A DNA stretch of 34,874 bases from a virus (IMGVR_UViG_3300042485_000366:1-34874), one strand, 5' to 3'. Counted from the first letter of the stretch, positions 16,082 through 23,095 are shown. Notes: generated by a model not told the origin, from the sequence alone. Numbers and translations: made by a program.

Positions 16082-16727
16082 TTTTTATTTCTTTACCTAT
16101 TTGTCTAATTTTAATTTGAATATCTTTACCTAGTGCTGCCTCCATAACTTCATAGAAGTTTTTACCAAAGGTTTCTTTTTGTGCATTATCAAAATAATGC
16201 GTTGACCTTATTCCCTTTCTGTGGATTGACCTAGCCACCATAAATGCCAATGACTTTTTGCTATCTATTGCTTTTTCTTCTACACCTAATTTCTTATATT
16301 TCTTTACTGCAGTTACTTTCAATTTATTATAGCCAAGCCATTTTTGAGCAGCAGATATTGGAATAGCTTTTTTAGATGGGTTAAATTTATAAGGGGTGTT
16401 TCCGTCTGCCTTAACATTCTTAGTTCCCTTTACACCTTTGTTTATAAAGTCCCAATACTTAGAAGCCGGTTCACTTTTAGGATAACCCAATGAAATAGTA
16501 TATGCAGTATTAAACTTTGTAAACTGCATTCTAATATCATTAATAGCACCGGATGCAATAGATTTGTTTTTGTTTAAATTCTTTTGAGCAGTAGTAATAA
16601 AATCAGCACCAAAGTCTTTAAGCAACTTTTCAATAACAGGCATATCTCCCTCTTTCATAGGTTGCTCACCTAGTGTATTTAGGAACCCATCCCCTATTGC
16701 TTTTGCCTGTGCCTTGCTAATACTCAT
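16059..16727 (-). CDS. Head-tail joining/tail-completion protein (HK97 gp10-like)
   Basis: The ATG at 16727 (MSISKAQAKAIGDGFLN) is preferred over an upstream GTG that lies inside a terminator-like hairpin. The product has 222 residues, is basic, and ends with a segment (AFMVARSIHRKGIRSTHYFD, then a helix) that resembles the C-terminal region of HK97 gp10-type tail-completion proteins, where an R-G-I segment precedes a short loop and the last helix. Such proteins sit at the head-tail interface. The position between chaperone-like and tail genes agrees. The family call rests on this C-terminal similarity only. Confidence 0.55.
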   Translation of the reverse strand: MSISKAQAKAIGDGFLNTLGEQPMKEGDMPVIEKLLKDFGADFITTAQKNLNKNKSIASGAINDIRMQFTKFNTAYTISLGYPKSEPASKYWDFINKGVKGTKNVKADGNTPYKFNPSKKAIPISAAQKWLGYNKLKVTAVKKYKKLGVEEKAIDSKKSLAFMVARSIHRKGIRSTHYFDNAQKETFGKNFYEVMEAALGKDIQIKIRQIGKEIKNGNNNTK

Positions 16728-16761
16728 ACTAATAAATAGGGCAAAGGTATAAAAATAACTA

Positions 16762-16784
16762 ACCCCCACCTTTTTAGGGCAGGG
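16762..16784 (-). terminator. Terminator-like hairpin before the gp10-like gene
   Basis: On the minus strand CCCC-TGC-CCT, loop AAAA, AGG-T-GGGG forms a GC-rich stem followed by GTTAGTTATTTTTA. It closely resembles the 5691-5722 terminator (same CCCCTGCC and GGTGGGG arms), but its T tract is interrupted, so it may be a partial terminator that tunes expression between the chaperone and tail genes. Confidence 0.55.
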
Positions 16785-16807
16785 GTCAGCAAATCAAAAA
16801 ACACTAT

Positions 16808-17080
16808 CTATCTAACCTTCTTTATTTGCTCTTTGTCATAATCATTCTTAGCTTTTAAGTATGAAAGTATATTTAAACATTCTATTGTGCTAAGTTCATA
16901 CGCTTCCGTAACTGTGCAACTTTCGTATTCGGCAATAAGTTTGGTGGAATACTGCCATCCAAAGTAGTGCATAAATCTTGAACCACCTCTTTCGCTTTGT
17001 CCTGTGTCATCCCTGTTTGCATCAGTTTGCTCACCATATAATCCTGTGAAACTTCTATCCAATTTCTGTATACTTGATAA
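16808..17080 (-). CDS. -1 frame extension of the tail-assembly chaperone (or separate small ORF)
   Basis: An open frame in the -1 register overlaps the end of the 226-residue chaperone-like gene and runs 74 bases beyond its stop. Its last 55 residues look like a genuine folded domain (MHYFGWQYSTKL, TVTEAYELSTIECLNILSYL, KNDYDKEQIKKVR). Slippage at the nine-T run at 17079-17087 would join 161 upstream residues to 90 from this frame, giving a protein of about 251 residues. The first 35 residues after the slip look less convincing, so the alternatives are independent initiation at the in-frame ATG 16972 (54 residues) or a sequence error. The arrangement mirrors lambda gpG/gpGT. Confidence 0.55.
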   Translation of the reverse strand, partial: LSSIQKLDRSFTGLYGEQTDANRDDTGQSERGGSRFMHYFGWQYSTKLIAEYESCTVTEAYELSTIECLNILSYLKAKNDYDKEQIKKVR

Positions 17081-17562
17081 AAAAAAACAAGCGAATGGTA
17101 AACATCTATAAATCTTGCAGTCAGCATATCCTCTGAATATTGTTCGTGCTTACTAGCATCATACTTTTGTTTGAACCAAATACCCAATATCCTTTTCTGT
17201 GGGATAACCATTGTCGCTGCTAACTTGTGCAGGTTATTATATAAGTCCTCACTAAAGACCTTGCTTTCAATATACCTAGCAAATGGCATCTTGCTCACAT
17301 CATAGTTTATCTTATACCTTTTGGTTTTGTTAATTGATATATACTTAACCGGCTTACCGGCAATCGGTTGTGTTAAGAATAAGATGCTTTTCTTTAGCTT
17401 ATTAAATTGGGTTATTGTAAGGCTATCAACCTGTGCCTCTGTCATATCATTAACTATTGATACTAGCTTAGAATTGACTTCTATTTCAGTAAGGTATTTG
17501 TCCTTAGAATTATAGACATTATATATCTGCTGATATTGCCAAACATTTATTTTGTCCCACAT
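16882..17562 (-). CDS. Probable tail-assembly chaperone (gpG-like)
   Basis: The ATG at 17562 gives 226 residues starting MWDKINVWQYQQIYNVYN; an in-frame TTG further upstream is unlikely. The protein is helical with a basic middle (SINKTKRYKINYDVSKMP) and no membrane segment. It lies upstream of the tail genes and tape measure, and a second frame overlaps its 3' end in the -1 register with a slippery T run, the hallmark of phage tail-assembly chaperones that coat the tape measure before tube polymerisation. The sequence itself gives no family-defining motif, so the call rests on context and the frameshift arrangement. Confidence 0.55.
   Translation of the reverse strand: MWDKINVWQYQQIYNVYNSKDKYLTEIEVNSKLVSIVNDMTEAQVDSLTITQFNKLKKSILFLTQPIAGKPVKYISINKTKRYKINYDVSKMPFARYIESKVFSEDLYNNLHKLAATMVIPQKRILGIWFKQKYDASKHEQYSEDMLTARFIDVYHSLVFFYQVYRNWIEVSQDYMVSKLMQTGMTQDKAKEVVQDLCTTLDGSIPPNLLPNTKVAQLRKRMNLAQ
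17079..17087 (-). promoter_or_regulatory. Candidate -1 ribosomal frameshift slippery site
   Basis: Nine T residues on the coding strand read GTT TTT TTT TAT in the zero frame, which contains the canonical T TTT TTT heptamer in the correct register. Slippage back by one base enters the open -1 frame that ends at 16808. No strong downstream stem was identified by eye. A homopolymer length error is the alternative. Confidence 0.5.
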
Positions 17563-17651
17563 ATGCTTTTGATTTTGGATAAAGATAATGCAATTACATA
17601 TATTAAACAAGCTATTGGAATACTAATGATAAAAAATCTTATGTACTTCAT
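17547..17651 (-). CDS. 34-residue hydrophobic peptide
   Basis: ATG 17651 opens MKYIRFFIISIPIACLIYVI, one transmembrane segment, followed by a short basic end (SLSKIKSICGTK). It starts two bases after the preceding 23-residue frame stops (TAACAATG) and overlaps the chaperone-like gene by 16 bases. The spacing favours translation, but so short a frame may be chance. Confidence 0.35.
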   Translation of the reverse strand: MKYIRFFIISIPIACLIYVIALSLSKIKSICGTK

Positions 17652-17653
17652 TG

Positions 17654-17725
17654 TTAATCGTTTATGAATTTATAGAATATCCATTTGGCTAACTCCCATA
17701 AAATAATTGCTAATATTACTGTCAT
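17654..17725 (-). CDS. 23-residue hydrophobic peptide
   Basis: The frame starts at ATG 17725 two bases after the stop of the 54-residue coiled-coil gene and encodes MTVILAIILWELAKWIFYKF and three further residues. It would form a single membrane helix. No family can be named; tight packing between neighbours is the only support. Confidence 0.3.
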   Translation of the reverse strand: MTVILAIILWELAKWIFYKFIND

Positions 17726-17727
17726 AG

Positions 17728-17892
17728 TTATTCTTTATAAAAGTCCTCTTGCAATGATATTAATTCCCTAGTCATATTTTTAATTTCCAATTCCTTTTCA
17801 GCTAATTGCTTTTCAAGTCTTTGTATCTTTTGAATGAGACCCTCTATTTCCATTTTGTCTAATATGCCTTGTTTTAATTCGTAGTTATTCAT
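17728..17892 (-). CDS. 54-residue coiled-coil protein
   Basis: ATG 17892 starts MNNYELKQGILDKMEIEGLI, and the rest (QKIQRLEKQLAEKELEIKN) is a near-perfect heptad pattern ending in ISLQEDFYKE. A small dimeric or trimeric coiled coil is likely. It lies four bases after the stop of the 81-residue upstream gene (last base 17897). Function is unknown. Confidence 0.5.
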   Translation of the reverse strand: MNNYELKQGILDKMEIEGLIQKIQRLEKQLAEKELEIKNMTRELISLQEDFYKE

Positions 17893-17896
17893 AATG

Positions 17897-18139
17897 TTAT
17901 TTTATTTTATTATACATCTTTTCTGCTTTCTTAATTAATGTTATTAATGATTCAAGTGTATCAATATCTAATGTTATATGGGTATAACCCTCCGTATTTA
18001 TTTGTATATCTTCTGCTCCATTAAACTTACATTCATATTCATCTAATTCACAGTCTACTATTGTAGTAGTTATTTCATCATTATTAAGTATAAGTTTATT
18101 ATTATTAGGATATAATAAATCTTCAATGTTTTTATTCAT
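17897..18139 (-). CDS. Small acidic hypothetical protein
   Basis: The ATG at 18139, preceded by AAAACTATAACT like other starts here, gives 80 residues beginning MNKNIEDLLYPNNNKLILN; a longer form from 18169 is less likely. The sequence is acidic with strand-like segments (EITTTIVDCELDEYECKF) and a helical end (LESLITLIKKAEKMYNK). No family is recognised. Confidence 0.55.
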   Translation of the reverse strand: MNKNIEDLLYPNNNKLILNNDEITTTIVDCELDEYECKFNGAEDIQINTEGYTHITLDIDTLESLITLIKKAEKMYNKIK

Positions 18140-18234
18140 AGTTATAGTTTTTAAAATATCCCTGCCCATCTAGGAAACTAACCAACATCCCTATTGTTTA
18201 ATTTATTTGATTGTTTGTTGCAGGGATAGTATGT

Positions 18235-18318
18235 TTAATTATTTTGAATGTATGCAGTTGCTAAGATAGCTAGTATCATTATTACTACTGCCTCAAAGTT
18301 ATATTGTTTCTGTTTCAT
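18235..18318 (-). CDS. 27-residue membrane peptide
   Basis: ATG 18318 starts MKQKQYNFEAVVIMILAILA and ends TAYIQNN, with one hydrophobic segment. It lies alone between two small genes in a 190-base gap. It may be a real small membrane protein; support is limited to composition and a clean start/stop. Confidence 0.3.
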   Translation of the reverse strand: MKQKQYNFEAVVIMILAILATAYIQNN

Positions 18319-18360
18319 AATATATGTGCGTTGGTCAGTCGCACCCCTGACTTTAATTAG

Positions 18361-18588
18361 TTATTCATTTCCTTTTACTACATCATTATTTAGTAGCCAT
18401 AGACAATGTTTGATTGTTGCCTCGTGAATAGTTCCACATCCCATTGATTGACAGATATAACCTTCTTTAAGGCATATCCAGTAATCAGGTTTTCCATCTT
18501 CAATGTTTCCCATTTCGGAAAATGCATCAGATACTCTAATGTCTTTTTTTGCTTCTGCAAATGATTTTACTTTTTTAAACTTTTCCAT
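18361..18588 (-). CDS. 75-residue hypothetical protein, first gene after a promoter
   Basis: The protein begins MEKFKKVKSFAEAKKDIRVS and contains CLKEGYICQSMGCGTIHEAT with three Cys and one His in the middle, which could bind metal, then a helical end. No family is recognised. It starts about 32 bases downstream of a good Bacteroidetes-type promoter (18620-18713), so it should be the first translated product of that transcript, which runs on into the tiny genes and possibly the tail block. Confidence 0.6.
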   Translation of the reverse strand: MEKFKKVKSFAEAKKDIRVSDAFSEMGNIEDGKPDYWICLKEGYICQSMGCGTIHEATIKHCLWLLNNDVVKGNE

Positions 18589-18619
18589 AGTGTTTGTGTT
18601 TTTGGTTTGTTTGATAAAT

Positions 18620-18713
18620 CAAAGATATATAAACTTATATACTACTTCCAAACATATTGCTAACTATTTTTAGACTTTGTGATGAACGGTAAATATCAGG
18701 GATGAACGGTAAA
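18620..18713 (-). promoter_or_regulatory. Promoter with two copies of the 16-bp-type upstream element
   Basis: On the minus strand TTTG (18649-18652), a 21-base spacer and TATCTTTG (18620-18627) fit the Bacteroidetes consensus. The element TTTACCGTTCATCACA lies at 18678-18693, 25 bases from the -33 box, and a second copy of its core (TTTACCGTTCATC) lies exactly 20 bases further upstream at 18701-18713, about two helical turns away. It should drive the 18588 gene and those after it. Confidence 0.75.
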
Positions 18714-18775
18714 TGAGCCGGTTATCAATCAAATACGGCTCAAAGTTGCACTATAAAGCAACTTCTTATGATTGA

Positions 18776-19927
18776 TTAAACAAATGAGTATCTGCCGTTA
18801 CCCCTTTTCATACTGTAATTATTCCAAGCCAAAGCCAATGCCATAACACAGTCATCGTGGAATCCACTAGGTGCAGAGTACTTAACCCCATTGGCTGTGA
18901 ACTGATATTCAAAGACTTGTAACTCATTGGTAATTGCTCCCTCAGGGAAGCCTATCCTGCCCTGTTGAATGGCAGTAGCAAGACCCTCCATTAGCTGCTG
19001 CTTACTTGAACTTGTAAACTTCAATCCCTCAATGGCTATCCCCTCCCTTTGTAAGTCCTCTAGGATAGGGTCACCAACTCCGGTGCTATCGACTAATATA
19101 GGGCATCTAGGCAGCCTCTTTATGTTTTCCTTAGTATTATGCCAATCCATTTGATACCTGTCAAAATAAGCCACGTTACCCCCATTATCAAGCCCTATGA
19201 TTACGGTATGGTCAACAGACTTTGCAAGGTCAATACCAAATGCCACTATCGGCTGATTGCTCATAGGCTTAGTGCAATCCTGTATAAATTTGTTACCAAA
19301 TGGGTTCGCACTATTCTCACTAGGGTTTGCCATATACTCCTGCTCAAATACTACATTCGGCAATTGCATCCTAGCTTCATCTATTTCCTGTGGGTCTATG
19401 AATGGATTGTCATAGCTAGTAAACTTAAACGAAGCCCAATCATTCTCACCGGCTTTCATAAATAAACTATAAAAATAGTTCTTACCTCTAGGGGTTGAAA
19501 GGAATATAGCCTTACCCTTGTAATCGGTCAGCGTTGGTCTAATACTATTTTGCCATCCGGATTCTAACTCAGGGATAAATGATGCTTCATCTATTATAAC
19601 CAAATGAAACTTGCGACCTCTTAAGTTATCCAATCGTTCACCTGTAAAGAATTCCACCTGCCCACCGTTAGGGAAATCTATTTTAAGGTCAGACTTGTTT
19701 TTAGGCAGTTCTAGGGATTCAGTTAGCTTTGCAAAGAAAACCTTAGCCAATCCATAAGTAGGGGTTATATAAGCCACAGAAAGCCCTTTAACGGCATAGG
19801 CTACTGAAAGTATCTGTGATAGTTCTGACTTACCAAATCTACGACCACACATTACAACCCTAAAACGCTTGTCGCATTCTAATATTTTCTGTTGGTTTGC
19901 GTGTGGGTTAGGTAGAAATATCTGCAT
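18776..19927 (-). CDS. terL: Terminase large subunit
   Basis: This 383-residue packaging motor has an N-terminal ATPase: Walker A GRRFGKS (28-34), Walker B LVIIDE (Asp113, Glu114), a coupling motif FLSTPRGKN (about 137-145). The C-terminal RNase H-like nuclease has VAFGIDLAKSVDHTV (first acidic residue), DSTGVGDPI and FHDDCVMALALAW. It moves DNA into the procapsid through the portal and cuts it. It is somewhat shorter than many large terminases but has all the key residues. The start shares bases with the small-subunit stop (TAATG), so translation is likely coupled. The motif set resembles Terminase_6-type proteins. Confidence 0.95.
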   Translation of the reverse strand: MQIFLPNPHANQQKILECDKRFRVVMCGRRFGKSELSQILSVAYAVKGLSVAYITPTYGLAKVFFAKLTESLELPKNKSDLKIDFPNGGQVEFFTGERLDNLRGRKFHLVIIDEASFIPELESGWQNSIRPTLTDYKGKAIFLSTPRGKNYFYSLFMKAGENDWASFKFTSYDNPFIDPQEIDEARMQLPNVVFEQEYMANPSENSANPFGNKFIQDCTKPMSNQPIVAFGIDLAKSVDHTVIIGLDNGGNVAYFDRYQMDWHNTKENIKRLPRCPILVDSTGVGDPILEDLQREGIAIEGLKFTSSSKQQLMEGLATAIQQGRIGFPEGAITNELQVFEYQFTANGVKYSAPSGFHDDCVMALALAWNNYSMKRGNGRYSFV

Positions 19928-20292
19928 TATAAAATGGTTTTACCATCTACAAAGATTACCTCAATTTTATTATCTGACTTAATATCCATCTGCTCTTTAG
20001 GCTTACCGTACACTCTAGTCAATAAAGTGTCTAATGAGTATAAGCTGCCATTGCTCATAGACTTTAGGATTGCCTTAGCTACTGTCTTTTCTAATACTGT
20101 TGCTTTGTCATTTGTGCTAACTGTTCTAAGTTCTTCTTCATCCATTGACATCAAAGCCTGAATGCTATCATTAATTTCTGATAGCTTATAGCCTTGCTCT
20201 TTTAATAGGCTGACATATTTTCTAGGTCTGCCATTAGGGTTTGCGACTTCTCCCTTTTTAAATTGATGTTGTATTATATCTTGTGCTGCCAT
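19927..20292 (-). CDS. terS: Terminase small subunit
   Basis: This 121-residue protein opens MAAQDIIQHQFKKGEVANPN followed by GRPRKY; the NPNGRPRK signature is common in small proteins encoded immediately before phage large terminases (DUF5681-type). A helical region with LKEQGYKLSEINDSIQALMS could be the DNA-recognition helix-turn-helix, and the middle KATVLEKTVAKAILKSMSNG resembles an oligomerisation helix. Small terminases recognise phage DNA and regulate the large subunit. The TAATG overlap with terL supports the assignment. Confidence 0.8.
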   Translation of the reverse strand: MAAQDIIQHQFKKGEVANPNGRPRKYVSLLKEQGYKLSEINDSIQALMSMDEEELRTVSTNDKATVLEKTVAKAILKSMSNGSLYSLDTLLTRVYGKPKEQMDIKSDNKIEVIFVDGKTIL

Positions 20293-20311
20293 TGTGCTAT
20301 TATTGTGCTAT

Positions 20312-20665
20312 TTATTTATCTAATTTAGATTTAAAATGCTCACAAAGTTTATCCATTTTACCTATGTAGTAAGTCATAAAATCTTTGTAACCCTCGCTAT
20401 CTTGTTGATAGCTAATATATAAAATACCCCTCAATCTTTGTGATGGGGTCTTGTTTGTTTCTAGGTCTGTCTTAATGCTATCTATGTTATCAAGTTCATC
20501 CGGCTGAAAGGTTTCTTCTTTGATAGCTATATAGCAAAACTTTTGATTCAGTTGGAATATTTGTGCAGCATCATTTGGGGATAGTTCCTGTGTACCAAAT
20601 GTTACTTTGATGGTCTTATCTTTTCGTGATGTTAAGTTTTCTATTTGTGCCGGTATTAATATCAT
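20312..20665 (-). CDS. Conserved phage hypothetical protein before terminase
   Basis: This 117-residue protein opens with MILIPAQIENLTSRKDKTIK and VTFGTQELSPNDAAQIFQL, then a helical end. I know this beginning from uncharacterised genes next to terminases in Bacteroidetes phages. The beta-rich first half followed by a Lys-rich helix suggests a small nucleic-acid or protein-binding protein, but no function can be given. It ends 20 bases before the small terminase gene. Confidence 0.55.
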   Translation of the reverse strand: MILIPAQIENLTSRKDKTIKVTFGTQELSPNDAAQIFQLNQKFCYIAIKEETFQPDELDNIDSIKTDLETNKTPSQRLRGILYISYQQDSEGYKDFMTYYIGKMDKLCEHFKSKLDK

Positions 20666-20674
20666 AGTTATTTT

Positions 20675-20797
20675 TTATCTCCCCTGTCCCTTATAAGGTT
20701 TTGGTTTAGGTGAATGCTTGTTATAAGATTTCTTAGCCTGTCCTCTTTTGCGTTTGCCAAATGTTAATTTGGTTGAATCGTTTTTACCCTTTGCCAT
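20675..20797 (-). CDS. 40-residue highly basic protein
   Basis: ATG 20797 opens MAKGKNDSTKLTFGKRKRGQ and continues AKKSYNKHSPKPKPYKGQGR. More than a third of the residues are Lys or Arg, so it probably binds nucleic acid. Similar tiny basic proteins are, as I recall, found beside HNH genes in related phages. It overlaps the HNH gene by 14 bases and lies 10 bases before the 117-residue gene. Confidence 0.55.
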   Translation of the reverse strand: MAKGKNDSTKLTFGKRKRGQAKKSYNKHSPKPKPYKGQGR

Positions 20798-21041
20798 CTA
20801 ATTTCTCTTTATGTTTATTTTTTAAATATTCCATATGTGTTTTAGTATCACCCATAACTGTATGACAGTATCTGCATAATGCCATAAGGTTTTCTATCTT
20901 GTCTGCCTCTTTGCTTCCCCCCATTCCCCTAGCTTCGATATGATGTATGTCTTGTCCTTTTGCACCACAACTTTCACAAGGGATAAAATCTTCTATTCCA
21001 TATCCAAAATAGTCTAAGTATATTTTAGTGTGCTTTTTAAT
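20784..21041 (-). CDS. HNH endonuclease beside the terminase genes (start codon unclear)
   Basis: The frame encodes 85 residues with a full HNH module: IPCESCGAKGQDIHHIEARG (zinc-binding Cys pair and the HH active-site start), NLMALCRYCHTVMGD (Asn, second Cys pair and final His). Such HNH nucleases next to terminase genes assist DNA cleavage in packaging in some phages. No ATG, GTG or TTG lies in frame before the motif; the first codons after an in-frame TAG are GTA ATT AAA AAG CAC, so an ATT start at 21041, or translation coupled to the upstream stop region, must be assumed. The frame overlaps the 331-residue glycosyltransferase by 5 bases. Confidence 0.7.
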   Translation of the reverse strand: MKKHTKIYLDYFGYGIEDFIPCESCGAKGQDIHHIEARGMGGSKEADKIENLMALCRYCHTVMGDTKTHMEYLKNKHKEKLDGKG

Positions 21042-22032
21042 TACCTATCAATTTATTATAAATAGCAAATCTCTTGTTATTTATAGCGTCAAAGTTATAT
21101 ACCCTGTCACAGTATTCAAATAGCTTCTGACCGTATTCAATCCTTGCTGCATCATCAAATGTCAAAAGTTTAATCCAATAGTACCAATCCTTTTGATTAT
21201 TCACATAGCATACCGGCATATCTTTATAAGGATGTACGTTGCTAACAATAGCCGGATTTCTTTTGGATGCAGTTTCTAATACCTTTAAATTAGATTTCAT
21301 TGCGTTGAACTTATTATCTACTAAAGGGATAACACTAATATCTGAATCAGCATAAGCACCCATATATTTAGTTACACCTGCATAGTCATAGATAGTTGGA
21401 TTTAACTTTAATCCATTTGTAAACACTCCAATCATTCTATCCCAAATATGTTTCTCCCCTAAATTGTAACCGGCAATAACTGTCTTTATAGGGAAGTTAA
21501 TTTTTTTAATTGGGTTTCGTAATATATCCATATCCGGTGCGTGTGTGCCTGAACCTGACCAAAATAATCTAACCATATCCGAATCTATTTTGTCATCTTG
21601 GAATTGTTCTTTGCCATAAGGTAAAGCATTAGGCAGGATTTCTACATTGGTATTATACTTATATATTTCATCTGCCAACCTTTCGTGTGTGCAGGTGCAA
21701 AGGTCAGCCACTCGCATATATTCTGTTATGACTTCCGATATATTACTTTCCTTGTACCTTTCATATAAAACGTGAGACGGTGGCAAAATCCAATAGTCAT
21801 CATTATCTACTATTAATTTAAAATCATATTTTAATTTCATCTTAACTAATAGCTTTGCATCTGTGGATGTTAAAAACCTATTGAATATAACTATGTCATA
21901 ATTGTTATCAAATACTAATTCATTAATCGTATCTGTAATCATACAATAGTCTTTTTGCATATTAACTAAAGGCATCATTATTCTATGATAACCAACCCCA
22001 CTAAATTTGCTTGTTACTGCTAGTATTCTCAT
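21037..22032 (-). CDS. Glycosyltransferase, GT-B type
   Basis: This 331-residue protein starts MRILAVTSKFSGVGYHRIMM, the Gly-rich entry of GT4-type enzymes, then VDNDDYWILPPSHVLYERY and ILPNALPYG, the typical sugar-nucleotide-site neighbourhood, followed by a second Rossmann half with VRLFWSGSGTHAPD and SDISVIPLVDNKFNAMKSNL. It should transfer a sugar from an activated donor. With the next two genes it forms a sugar/acyl cassette just upstream of the packaging genes. Possible targets are the virion, phage DNA or host surface; the sequence does not decide. The start overlaps the preceding stop as ATGA. Confidence 0.75.
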   Translation of the reverse strand: MRILAVTSKFSGVGYHRIMMPLVNMQKDYCMITDTINELVFDNNYDIVIFNRFLTSTDAKLLVKMKLKYDFKLIVDNDDYWILPPSHVLYERYKESNISEVITEYMRVADLCTCTHERLADEIYKYNTNVEILPNALPYGKEQFQDDKIDSDMVRLFWSGSGTHAPDMDILRNPIKKINFPIKTVIAGYNLGEKHIWDRMIGVFTNGLKLNPTIYDYAGVTKYMGAYADSDISVIPLVDNKFNAMKSNLKVLETASKRNPAIVSNVHPYKDMPVCYVNNQKDWYYWIKLLTFDDAARIEYGQKLFEYCDRVYNFDAINNKRFAIYNKLIGN

Positions 22033-22616
22033 AGTGGTAGGTAGTATGCTTTATTTCCGTTTGAGTAATTACATACATTATCATTATGTAAATCCCAAGT
22101 CTTTTTAACTAAGTCCATTTTATTGTACCCATATTTGTCACTACCATTTTGGTCTATGTGCAAGGCTCTAGTAGATGGAATAAATTTAGTATGCAATCCG
22201 GCTGCTCTTACTCTTGTGCAATAATCTAAATCAATTGCACCATAGGGGTCTAACTCTTGATTGAATGCACCTACTCTTTTTATAGCCTCTTTTGTTATTG
22301 TGAAGTTACCAATCAAATCTAATGAATCACCTGAAAAGCCATCTAATGAAATTGAACAAATGCCTATTGTCTTATCCTGCAAAAATTCATTTCTCATTAA
22401 TAACCAATTGTCCGGTTCTAGTATATCATTGGCTAATAGTGTTACATATTCTATATTGCTAAAGTCTATTTTATTTAACCCTACATTAAGAGCATTGGCT
22501 ATCCCTTTTTCTTTAACTATAATAAGCTGCTGAATATCTGAACCGGCATTTATTAAGTTACTACCTAATGTAGCTACACTATCATTCTGATAGTTTAAAA
22601 ATATTACTGCGTTCAT
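22029..22616 (-). CDS. Glycosyltransferase family 2-like protein
   Basis: This 195-residue protein fits a compact GT-A fold: MNAVIFLNYQNDSVATLGSN at the start, the donor site IVKEKGIANALNVGLNKI, YVTLLANDILEPDNW (AND in place of DxD), and the acceptor-side motif AIDLDYCTRVRAAG followed by FIPSTRALHID. It should transfer a sugar to an unknown acceptor. It is short for GT2 but has the main elements. It overlaps both neighbours by four bases (ATGA-type). Confidence 0.75.
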   Translation of the reverse strand: MNAVIFLNYQNDSVATLGSNLINAGSDIQQLIIVKEKGIANALNVGLNKIDFSNIEYVTLLANDILEPDNWLLMRNEFLQDKTIGICSISLDGFSGDSLDLIGNFTITKEAIKRVGAFNQELDPYGAIDLDYCTRVRAAGLHTKFIPSTRALHIDQNGSDKYGYNKMDLVKKTWDLHNDNVCNYSNGNKAYYLPL

Positions 22617-23095
22617 CGTGGTTTATTTTCTCCTATTTTTTTTGCCGGTACACCTGCATACTTTGAATATGGTTCTGATTCCCCTTTAAAAAATGCACTT
22701 GCTCCAATCATACAACCTACTTTAATATTGCTGAATTGATGCAATACTGCATTTAATCCTATGTTTGATTTTTCACCTATTACAGAATGCCCACCTATCT
22801 TAGCACCACAACTTATTGTAACATTATTATTTATAGTGCAATCGTGACCTATATGGCAATGTTTGAGCAAAAAACAATTATCACCAATATAAGTTACTTG
22901 CTCTGTCCCTGCATCAATTGTAACCAATCCGGTAACAATATTATTATTCCCTATGATAACTTTTCCCTTAGGCTTATCCCAATACTTTTTATGCTCGGCA
23001 AGGTCTCCTATAATACAATATGCACCAATGTAATTGTTATCACCTAATATAACATTGTCACCAATGATTGCAGTTGGATGTATATAATTAGCCAT
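22613..23095 (-). CDS. Hexapeptide-repeat acyl/acetyltransferase (LpxA-like)
   Basis: ATG 23095 gives 160 residues starting MANYIHPTAIIGDNVILGDN; a GTG seven codons upstream is less likely. Repeated [IV]-G-x-x-x motifs (IIGDNVILGDNNYIG, HCHIGHDCTINNNVTISCGA, IGGHSVIGEKSNIGLNAVL) form a left-handed beta-helix, with GIGHD-type His in the centre as in LpxA/sugar O- or N-acyltransferases. The C-terminal YAGVPAKKIGENK resembles the end of acetyltransferases of this class. Acyl donor and acceptor are unknown, but the two glycosyltransferases downstream suggest sugar modification. It overlaps the AT-hook gene by 8 bases. Confidence 0.8.
   Translation of the reverse strand: MANYIHPTAIIGDNVILGDNNYIGAYCIIGDLAEHKKYWDKPKGKVIIGNNNIVTGLVTIDAGTEQVTYIGDNCFLLKHCHIGHDCTINNNVTISCGAKIGGHSVIGEKSNIGLNAVLHQFSNIKVGCMIGASAFFKGESEPYSKYAGVPAKKIGENKPR

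Noticed and set aside
18326-18344. GTGCG...CGCAC hairpin as a terminator
   Set aside because: The stem is only five base pairs and no T tract follows on either strand.
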